From assembly GCA_964386525.1 (NCBI GenBank), contig CAYLSO010000157.1, forward strand, positions 1-6,541: DNA of 6,541 nucleotides, read 5' to 3'. Under the pieces are notes generated by a model. It was not told where the DNA came from. It did no database searches and saw only the letters and a list, made by a program, of their open reading frames with translations. Shown in pieces: positions 1 through 5,453 of this stretch. Each line of letters starts with the position of its first letter. Position 1 is the first letter of the stretch. The translations under genes were made by a program, and so were the position numbers. The stretch comes from CAYLSO01 sp964386525. Its GTDB lineage: Bacteria > Eisenbacteria > RBG-16-71-46 > DASYSL01.

Positions 1-1161
1 CACGCCGGCCACCGCCACGATCCCACCGGTGCGGTCACCGTTCCCATCTACCAGACCTCGACCTTCGCCTTCCGCAGCGCCGAGCACGGCGCCGGACTGT
101 TTGCCGGCGCCGACGACGGCTACATCTACACGCGCATCGGCAATCCCACGATCCGTGCCCTCGAGGAGAACGTCGCGGCTCTGGAGAACGGATATGCCGG
201 CATCGCCACCAGCTCGGGGATGGGGGCGGTGGCGGTGCTGTACATGGCGCTGCTCGAGCAGGGCGCCCACATGGTGAGCACCGCGTCGGTTTACGGGCCG
301 TCGCGCGGGCTCGTGGAGAAGCACCTGTCGCGTTTCGGGGTCATGGGGTCGTTCGTGGATTCCACCGATCCCGAGAACGTGCGGCGGGCGCTGCGGCCGG
401 CCACTCGGCTGGTCTACGTGGAGTCGCCGTCGAACCCGGCCATGCAGGTGACCGATCTGCGCGCGGTCGCCGGGATCGCCCACGCGCACGGCTGCCTGAT
501 GGCGGTGGACAACACCTTCGCGAGCCCTTATCTGCAGAAGCCGCTCGACCTCGGCGCTGATATCGTCCTGCACTCGGTGACCAAGTTCATCAACGGCCAC
601 GCCGACGTGGTGGGGGGGATCCTGGTGTCGAAGACGGCGGAGCTGGACCGTCGGCTCCGGCCGCTGATGATCACCCTCGGCTGCAACATGGACCCGCACC
701 AGGCGTTCCTGGTGCACCGCGGGGTGAAGACCCTGGGCTTGCGCGTCGAGCGCGCCCAGGCGAGCGCGCTCCAGATCGCGCGCTGGCTGGAGGGCCGCCC
801 GGAGGTGGCCTGGGTGCGCTACATCGGGCTGCCCTCGCACCCGCAGCACGATCTGGCCAAGCGCCAGATGTCGGGCTTCGGCTCGATGATCAGCTTCGGG
901 CTGAAGGGCGGTTTCGAGGCCGGGCGGCGACTCATGGACAGCGTCAAGCTGGCCACGCTGGCGGTGTCGCTGGGCGGCGTGGAAACCCTCATCGAGCACC
1001 CGGCGTCGATGACCCACGCCGGCATGCCCGAGGCCGACCGCATCGAGGCCGGAATCCCCGATGATCTCGTGCGCTACTCGGTCGGCATCGAGGACGTCGA
1101 AGATCTCATCGCCGATCTCGAGCAGGCGTTCCGGGCGCTGGCGGCCCCGGTGGCTACTTGA
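1..1161 (+). CDS. PLP-dependent transsulfuration enzyme (methionine gamma-lyase / cystathionine gamma-lyase-like), 5'-truncated by window edge
   Basis: Cytosolic fold-type I PLP enzyme of the Cys/Met metabolism family. Members cleave or exchange the gamma-substituent of methionine, cystathionine or O-acyl-homoserine. The open frame runs from base 1 and gives 386 residues; it starts near residue 17 of Pseudomonas methionine gamma-lyase as I recall that sequence, so only about 15 residues are missing. Visible motifs in fragment numbering: YTRIGNPT at 43-50 (phosphate-binding Tyr43/Arg45 from the neighbouring subunit), SSGMGA at about 71-76, stacking Tyr98 in VYG, Asp170 in VDNTF (pyridine nitrogen), PLP Lys195 in HSVTKF, SLGGVE at 323-328, HPASMTHAG, and carboxylate-binding Arg358 in LVRYSVG. 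Specificity residues are mixed. Val322 sits where cystathionine enzymes have Glu and methionine gamma-lyase has Val, but Pro100 replaces the Cys116 of methionine gamma-lyase and its Lys240-Asp241 pair is absent. The family is certain; the exact substrate is not. The gene ends with TGA, converging on the next gene. Confidence 0.93.
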   Translation, partial: HAGHRHDPTGAVTVPIYQTSTFAFRSAEHGAGLFAGADDGYIYTRIGNPTIRALEENVAALENGYAGIATSSGMGAVAVLYMALLEQGAHMVSTASVYGPSRGLVEKHLSRFGVMGSFVDSTDPENVRRALRPATRLVYVESPSNPAMQVTDLRAVAGIAHAHGCLMAVDNTFASPYLQKPLDLGADIVLHSVTKFINGHADVVGGILVSKTAELDRRLRPLMITLGCNMDPHQAFLVHRGVKTLGLRVERAQASALQIARWLEGRPEVAWVRYIGLPSHPQHDLAKRQMSGFGSMISFGLKGGFEAGRRLMDSVKLATLAVSLGGVETLIEHPASMTHAGMPEADRIEAGIPDDLVRYSVGIEDVEDLIADLEQAFRALAAPVAT

Positions 1162-3046
1162 ACAGCACGGTGCGGTTGGCGGCGTCCCCCTCGGCCAGCA
1201 GCAGCGCCCGCAGCGCCGGCCACTCCTCTGGCGTGTAGGACGCCTTCGCCAGGTTCGTCGTGCGCGAGACCGTGACCTGGCCTTCCTGGTGCTCGACGCT
1301 CAGCCGGAACGAGCCGGCGGCATTGGTCAGCTCGGCCGGCTCGGGCAGCCGCACGATCTCCAGCTCCGCCGCACGCAGGCGCACCGTCACCGTCTGCTCG
1401 AGCGGCCCCGGGAGCTGCACCGGCGTGCCGCGCTGCGCTTGGTAAAGATGAACGTCGGACGGCAGCGTGGCGATCAGGCCTCCTGCCGGATCGCCGATGA
1501 CCAGTGGCAGCCGGCCGGCGGCGTCACGTTTGTGGGGGCGGGCCGTGCCCTCGAAGCGGACCACAGCGCGATCCGCGCCGAGCTCCGCCAGATTGAACCC
1601 GCTCACCGTGAGGCTCTCGACCACGGCACCGGCGAAGCGTTCCACCTGGGCGCGCGTGTCCAACGCGCCGAGGTCGCGCGCGCCGACGGGGTTGAGCAGC
1701 CCGGTGGCCTCGACCGCGCCCTCCGCGGCCCAGCGTGCGGCGCCTTTGTCCCAGCGCAACTCGATCGCCGTCTCGGAGCGGCCGGTGGCGACGCGCGCGA
1801 AGGCCAGCTCGCCGCCCGGCGCCCAGGGCTGCGGACCCTTCTGCCACGCTCCGGTCTCGAGCGTTCCGTGCGCCATGTCGTAGAGCATCTGCACTTCGCC
1901 ATCGCGCACCAGGACGCCGCGCAGGTCGTGATCGGCCAGGGTGGGTGGGCCATCGGCGGGTGCGGCGAAACCGCGGCGGAGGAAGACCGGGCCCGCTGCT
2001 TCGAAACCTGCATCCTTGAAGAGCGCGCCCGCCAGAATGGCCAGGTCGAGATCCGCTCCGTACCCTGTGTCGTAGGTGCGGCTGGCGGGGCGGACGCGCG
2101 CCCACAGAAGCTCCGGCTCGTAAGCGATGCGCCGCTGCGAGCGCTTGACGAAGTCCGCCACACGGCGGGCCAGGTCGGTGCGGCCGAGCGAGACGGCGCG
2201 CAGCGCCGCCACGCTGTCGCGCAGGGCGGCGTCGAGGGTCAGGTTGGCCTGGAAGCTCTTGAGGATCACCGCGCCCAGCGCCTCGCGCGACGCGAAAGTG
2301 GACCACGTGGCGTTCGGCAGATAAGAGGCCGGGTCGGCGGTGGCGGGGGAGGGCGCCGGCGCCAGGCGGCGCATGCGGTACGCCTGCACCGCGTCGCCCG
2401 CGGGCGCCGTGGTCGCGAGGCGCTCGGCGCCGGTCGGTGCAGAGAAGCGCAGTCCTACACCCTCCGGCGCCTCGACGACGATGCGGCTCTCCAGCACGGG
2501 GTCGCCCTGCGCGAAGATCCACCGGCCGCCGAAGCCCGGCCGGTAGGCCGCCTTGTCCTCGATGACGTAGTCGCACTCCAGCACGCAGGGCACCTCGACG
2601 CCGTCGTGGAGGAGCATGGTCTCGCGGATGCCGGTGTAGTCGGGCGCGTTGCGGAACGCGAAGGGCGTGGTCTCGACCACCGCCGTGGGACGCGGCTCGA
2701 TCCAGCGGCCGTCGCGCCAGACGCGCAAGGCCTTCACCGTCAGCGTCTGCCGGTCGCTGTCCCAGGGCACGCGCAGGTCCGCATAGGTGCGGACCGCGAA
2801 GCTGGAATTGATCCACACCACGCGCTGGCGCTCCTCGCGCAGCCGGCCGTCGGCCAGCCAGGTGAAATGGGCGCTCTCGATGAGGATTACCGCGTCCTGG
2901 GAGGCGGGGCCCCAGGTCTTCCGGGCCTCAGTGAGCAGGGCGCCGAGGTCGTCGCGGCCATCGAAGCTCTGCGGCGCGGCGCTCGCCAGGCCGGGGGCGC
3001 AAAGCAGGAGCGCGAGGGCGAGCGCGGCAACGTGGCGGCGGTTCAT
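1154..3046 (-). CDS. Exported DUF3857 / transglutaminase-fold protein with catalytic Cys replaced by Asp (probable pseudoenzyme)
   Basis: A 630-residue protein. Residues 1-23 look like a Sec signal peptide (positive start, hydrophobic core, cleavage near LASA|AP), which predicts a periplasmic location. Residues ~45-205 resemble DUF3857, ~290-395 a transglutaminase-like core, and ~400-630 a beta-rich C-terminal region ending with a YTPEEWPALR segment, as in its neighbour. Ungapped comparison with the upstream protein aligns that protein's GVCKD with GADLD here, so the nucleophilic Cys is Asp332. His373 (ADHDL) and Asp390 (LYDMAHG) remain at nearly the same spacing (41 and 17 residues against 39 and 16). 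The mature protein has only two cysteines, C154 and C158, both in the N-terminal domain, so thiol catalysis in the core is excluded. The start is chosen for its signal peptide and strong AAAGGAGG ribosome site; the frame stays open 144 codons further upstream, but inside the neighbouring gene. It probably acts with the upstream protein; the actual function is unknown. Confidence 0.88.
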   Translation of the reverse strand: MNRRHVAALALALLLCAPGLASAAPQSFDGRDDLGALLTEARKTWGPASQDAVILIESAHFTWLADGRLREERQRVVWINSSFAVRTYADLRVPWDSDRQTLTVKALRVWRDGRWIEPRPTAVVETTPFAFRNAPDYTGIRETMLLHDGVEVPCVLECDYVIEDKAAYRPGFGGRWIFAQGDPVLESRIVVEAPEGVGLRFSAPTGAERLATTAPAGDAVQAYRMRRLAPAPSPATADPASYLPNATWSTFASREALGAVILKSFQANLTLDAALRDSVAALRAVSLGRTDLARRVADFVKRSQRRIAYEPELLWARVRPASRTYDTGYGADLDLAILAGALFKDAGFEAAGPVFLRRGFAAPADGPPTLADHDLRGVLVRDGEVQMLYDMAHGTLETGAWQKGPQPWAPGGELAFARVATGRSETAIELRWDKGAARWAAEGAVEATGLLNPVGARDLGALDTRAQVERFAGAVVESLTVSGFNLAELGADRAVVRFEGTARPHKRDAAGRLPLVIGDPAGGLIATLPSDVHLYQAQRGTPVQLPGPLEQTVTVRLRAAELEIVRLPEPAELTNAAGSFRLSVEHQEGQVTVSRTTNLAKASYTPEEWPALRALLLAEGDAANRTVLFK

Positions 3047-5190
3047 CGCGCGCCTCCTTTCTCGACCCGAAGCACCAGGGCGGCGTAGTCGTCGAGCGCG
3101 TCGAGGGCCTTCTTGAAGCCGGCGTAGCCGGCGGGTGGGATCTGGCGGCGGCGCACCTCGGTGCGCGCGTGCAGGCTCAGCGCGCCACCGGCCTGCGAGA
3201 TCTTCCCTTCGAAGCCGGCGTAGGTCTCGTCCACCGGCGCGATCTTCGGCGGCTCGACCCAGCGGTAGCCGGCCGGCAGCCGGATCGTCTCGTTCAGGTC
3301 GAGGCGCTGCGTGTAATAGAGGAAGACGTCGGTCTGGCGCTTGTCCGTCCACTTTTCCGAGCCGGCGCGGAAGAGCAGCGGGTGGTCCTTCACCGCGCGG
3401 GCGGCCGGCGGCGAGAACTCGAGGCCGGGCCCGACTCGCAGGGCGAAGCACGGGATCTCGTAGGCCGCGGTCAGCCACACGTCGCCGGTGAAGTCGTCCG
3501 CGACGCGGTGGTCGATCTGGGTGATGCGCACCGCCGGCCCCACCTGAGCCAGGATCTCGGCCACCGCATCGACGAGCGCCCGCTTGCGGCTCTGCGCCAG
3601 CATGCGGCGCAGCCGGCTGTCGGTCGCCCCTCGCGCTTCGAGGCGCAGTGTGCCGACCAGCGCGCCGTCAGGGCGCAGTACGGCGTCGTTGGTGACGACG
3701 AGCGGCGACTCCTCGGGCGGGCTGTAGCGGATCTCCTGCAGGTCGACGCCACGCGGGTGGCCGATGAGGTATTGCTGCTCGGTCTCGAGCTTCGACCAGA
3801 TGTCGTTGTTGAAGGGCACCCAGGTGGGGTCGAGCATGACGAACTCACCCGGAGACTTCTCCCAGGCGACCACGCAGTGGTTGAACTGGTCGGCCGGGAG
3901 GTCCTCGATGCGGCTGCCGGCCATGGTCATGGCCGGGTAGGTGTCGAGCCCGGCGGCGCGCAGCAGCGTGATGCTCAGCGAGGCGATGTCCTTGCACACG
4001 CCGCTGCGGTACTCGAAGAGCGGCTGCGACGGGTGCAGCGTGAAGCCCTCGCCCTGGCCCATGGTCTGGCCGCTGTAGCGGATGTTCTGGGCCACCCAGT
4101 GGTTGAGCGCCGCGGCGATCTTCATGGGGGCGCTGCGGCGCGTGAGACCGGCCCCGGCGAGCACATCGTCCACGTGGCGGCGGATGTCGTCGGTGACCTC
4201 GAATTGATTCTTGTTGACGTCGAAGAACCACTTCGACTTGGCCTCCCAGTCGGCGGCGGTGGTCATCACCACCTTGGGCGAGACGTCGGGCTGGTCGGGC
4301 TGGCGGGGCTCGTGCGGCAGGGCCGGGACGCCCTTCGCCCACCAGGTGTACTCGGTGCTGTCGGCCGAGTAGGCGGTGCTCGTGTAGATGGGGCCGTTGA
4401 ACTCCTGGCTGATGAGGCGCTTGCTCTTGGGCAGGACCAGCGTGTAGCGCTTCTCGACGATGGGCACGTCGGCCTGCATGAGCACGATGTCGAAGTACTC
4501 GCCGCGCATCGGCGGGATGTAGCGGTGGTGGTCGGCGCTCTTTATGCTCTCAATGGCGCCGAGGACGCGCGGCGGGTCGGCGGCGGGCGAAGCGGGGGGG
4601 GTGCCCGCGCCGGCCGCGGTCGCGGCCCCAGCGGCCCCGCTGGCGCTCGCCCCGAGCAGCGCGTAGTTGTACCCCTTGCGCATGGCGATCACTTCGATGC
4701 CGTCACCGACGCGCAGGCGCGGGAGCTGGAGGACCTTGATCCGGTCGGCCCAGTAGATCGCGGCCTGCGGCGCCGGCAGGTCTTTGACCTCGGAGACGGC
4801 GACGGGGATGCGCTTGCCGTCGCGGACCACGTTGACCTCGGCCACCTCGACGAAGCTGCTGCGCGGGTCGTAGCCCCAGTCGAGCGCCGACTTCTGCCGC
4901 GCCCCGTCCTCGGTGAGGATCTTGTAGACCTGGTAGAGATCCATGTAGGTGACGCCCGTGTCGGTGACCCGGCTGATCGACTGGTCGAGGGCGAGGACGT
5001 AACTGGCGCCGGGATGATCGGCCGTGGTCCCCGCTTTGGCGAGCCAGGTGAAGACGGTCGGGGTCTCCGGCAGCCCGGGCGGGGCGGGCCGGTCGCGCTC
5101 GATCTGGGCCGCGGCGGGCCCGGGTCCGCAGAACAGGATCAGCGCGGCGAGCAGGGCCGCCGGTGCGGTGCGTGTCCGCGATCTCGTCAT
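3043..5190 (-). CDS. Exported DUF3857 domain-containing transglutaminase-like protein with intact Cys-His-Asp triad
   Basis: A 715-residue protein. A Sec signal peptide spans residues 1-28 (three Arg, hydrophobic stretch, cleavage near PAAA|Q), so it is probably periplasmic. Residues ~45-260 fit DUF3857, interrupted by an Ala/Gly/Pro-rich linker at about 180-207. The transglutaminase-like core follows at ~340-455 with a readable triad: Cys399 in YRSGVCKD, His438 in QFNHCVVAW and Asp454 in VMLDPTW. A beta-rich C-terminal region contains a YAGFKKALDAL segment near its end. Proteins of this superfamily act as cysteine proteases, amidases or acyl transferases. The substrate of DUF3857 members is generally not known, so I assign none. 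The ATG at 5190 is preferred over one 11 codons upstream because it has GGAGG five bases ahead and begins the signal peptide directly. It is the first gene of a two-gene operon; its TGA overlaps the next ATG. Confidence 0.92.
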   Translation of the reverse strand: MTRSRTRTAPAALLAALILFCGPGPAAAQIERDRPAPPGLPETPTVFTWLAKAGTTADHPGASYVLALDQSISRVTDTGVTYMDLYQVYKILTEDGARQKSALDWGYDPRSSFVEVAEVNVVRDGKRIPVAVSEVKDLPAPQAAIYWADRIKVLQLPRLRVGDGIEVIAMRKGYNYALLGASASGAAGAATAAGAGTPPASPAADPPRVLGAIESIKSADHHRYIPPMRGEYFDIVLMQADVPIVEKRYTLVLPKSKRLISQEFNGPIYTSTAYSADSTEYTWWAKGVPALPHEPRQPDQPDVSPKVVMTTAADWEAKSKWFFDVNKNQFEVTDDIRRHVDDVLAGAGLTRRSAPMKIAAALNHWVAQNIRYSGQTMGQGEGFTLHPSQPLFEYRSGVCKDIASLSITLLRAAGLDTYPAMTMAGSRIEDLPADQFNHCVVAWEKSPGEFVMLDPTWVPFNNDIWSKLETEQQYLIGHPRGVDLQEIRYSPPEESPLVVTNDAVLRPDGALVGTLRLEARGATDSRLRRMLAQSRKRALVDAVAEILAQVGPAVRITQIDHRVADDFTGDVWLTAAYEIPCFALRVGPGLEFSPPAARAVKDHPLLFRAGSEKWTDKRQTDVFLYYTQRLDLNETIRLPAGYRWVEPPKIAPVDETYAGFEGKISQAGGALSLHARTEVRRRQIPPAGYAGFKKALDALDDYAALVLRVEKGGAR
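3053..3060 (-). promoter_or_regulatory. Strong Shine-Dalgarno site and ATGA start/stop overlap
   Basis: Reading the minus strand, AAAGGAGG lies six bases before the ATG at 3046, inside the last codons of the upstream gene. The upstream TGA (3045-3043) shares bases with that ATG, giving the classic ATGA overlap. This fixes the start of the downstream gene and suggests translational coupling, with terminating ribosomes re-initiating. The near-perfect ribosome site also predicts efficient initiation on its own, so the second protein may be made at least as abundantly as the first. Confidence 0.85.
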
Positions 5191-5195
5191 CGTCG

Positions 5196-5200
5196 CCTCC
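5196..5200 (-). promoter_or_regulatory. Ribosome binding site of the DUF3857 transglutaminase gene
   Basis: GGAGG on the minus strand, five bases before the ATG at 5190. It decides between two in-frame ATGs. The upstream one at 5223 would add 11 residues ahead of the signal peptide and has no comparable purine-rich site: the preceding stretch on the minus strand is dominated by CCCGCC/GCCCCG. Confidence 0.7.
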
Positions 5201-5225
5201 GGATTCTCACTGCCGGCTTCCACGG

Positions 5226-5247
5226 GGCGGGAGTCGGCTCTCCCGCC
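5226..5247. repeat. Perfect 8-bp inverted repeat with 6-base loop
   Basis: GGCGGGAG (5226-5233) and CTCCCGCC (5240-5247) are exact reverse complements around TCGGCT. The element lies 36 bases upstream of the ATG at 5190, so in the minus-strand transcript it could be a stable hairpin in the 5' leader or, as DNA, an operator. There is no T-run on either side, so it is not a typical intrinsic terminator. In DNA this GC-rich, short GC palindromes also arise by chance, so function is uncertain. Confidence 0.5.
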
Positions 5248-5286
5248 GGGTCAAGATACCAGCCCCTCGGGCCCGCGCCGCCATCC

Positions 5287-5313
5287 AACTTCGTGGCCCG
5301 CGGCCGAACTTCG
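5287..5313 (+). repeat. Direct repeat AACTTCG x2, exactly 20 bp apart
   Basis: AACTTCG occurs at 5287-5293 and again at 5307-5313. The 20-bp period is close to two helical turns, which would place both copies on the same DNA face, as with paired activator half-sites. The copies are only 7 bp long, so chance cannot be ruled out. They lie between the two divergent genes. Confidence 0.3.
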
Positions 5314-5327
5314 GAGAAGGCAAGGGG

Positions 5328-5340
5328 CTCGCGGAGCGAG
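5328..5340. repeat. Short inverted repeat CTCGC-GGA-GCGAG
   Basis: A perfect 5-bp stem with a GGA loop. It sits next to a second small stem, CTTC-GGA-GAAG at 5309-5319, with the same GGA loop. The two tandem mini-hairpins lie about 115-145 bases before the plus-strand ATG at 5454. No T-tract follows, so a terminator is unlikely. They may be part of a leader or operator, or simply GC-rich noise. Confidence 0.3.
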
Positions 5341-5437
5341 TAGTATCCCCCCGGCGATCCGCCCCCGGCGGGGGAGACTGCCCGCCAGGCGACCGTTTCC
5401 GATCCCGGAAGTCCGCAGCGGTCCTCCCAGGCTCCGT

Positions 5438-5442
5438 AGGAG
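5438..5442 (+). promoter_or_regulatory. Ribosome binding site of the FadL-type gene
   Basis: AGGAG within a purine-rich stretch running to 5448, ahead of the ATG at 5454. The gap of 11 bases from the AGGAG core is long; the following GAGAGGG may serve instead at closer spacing. Together with the signal peptide that begins at 5454, it supports this start. Confidence 0.6.
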
Positions 5443-5453
5443 AGAGGGCACCC

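Larger units (their letters stand above)
5191..5453. promoter_or_regulatory. Divergent intergenic region, promoters of both flanking transcription units
   Basis: These 263 bp separate the start codons of two divergently oriented genes, so promoters for both must lie here or in the adjacent coding ends. No convincing -35/-10 pair is visible. The best AT-containing spots are TAGTAT at 5341-5346 for the plus strand and a GGTATCTTGA stretch at 5252-5261 for the minus strand, both poor matches to the sigma-70 consensus. The region is denser in small palindromes than the coding DNA around it: an 8-bp stem at 5226-5247, a CTTC/GAAG stem at 5309-5319, a CTCGC/GCGAG stem at 5328-5340 and a C5/G5 stem at 5362-5374, plus a 20-bp spaced direct repeat. 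I recognise no named regulator site. I found no small gene here. Confidence 0.5.

Noticed and set aside
612..618. A G7 tract in the PLP enzyme gene as a frameshift site.
   Set aside because: The frame and family motifs continue without break on both sides, encoding the expected VVGGI segment, so there is no sign of an error or phase variation.
1061..3088. A 675-codon plus-strand open frame opposite the pseudoenzyme gene.
   Set aside because: It has Arg/Gln/Gly-rich low-complexity translation, no ribosome site and no domain, and it overlaps the PLP enzyme gene end in another frame.
3140..3175. Possible intrinsic terminators or lipobox-type lipoprotein signals in the transglutaminase operon.
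   Set aside because: No stem followed by a T-run was found between or after the genes, and the signal-peptide cysteines sit in LLLC and LFC contexts that do not match a lipobox.
3047..3478. Extension of the pseudoenzyme frame 144 codons further upstream.
   Set aside because: It lies within the upstream gene and has Arg/Pro-rich composition; the signal peptide and AAAGGAGG site place the start at 3046.
3169..5343. A 724-codon open frame on the plus strand opposite the intact transglutaminase gene.
   Set aside because: It is antisense to a gene with a signal peptide, recognisable domains and catalytic motifs. Its translation is rich in Arg, Gly, Val, Asp and Ala without any family motif, as expected of a shadow frame in GC-rich DNA.
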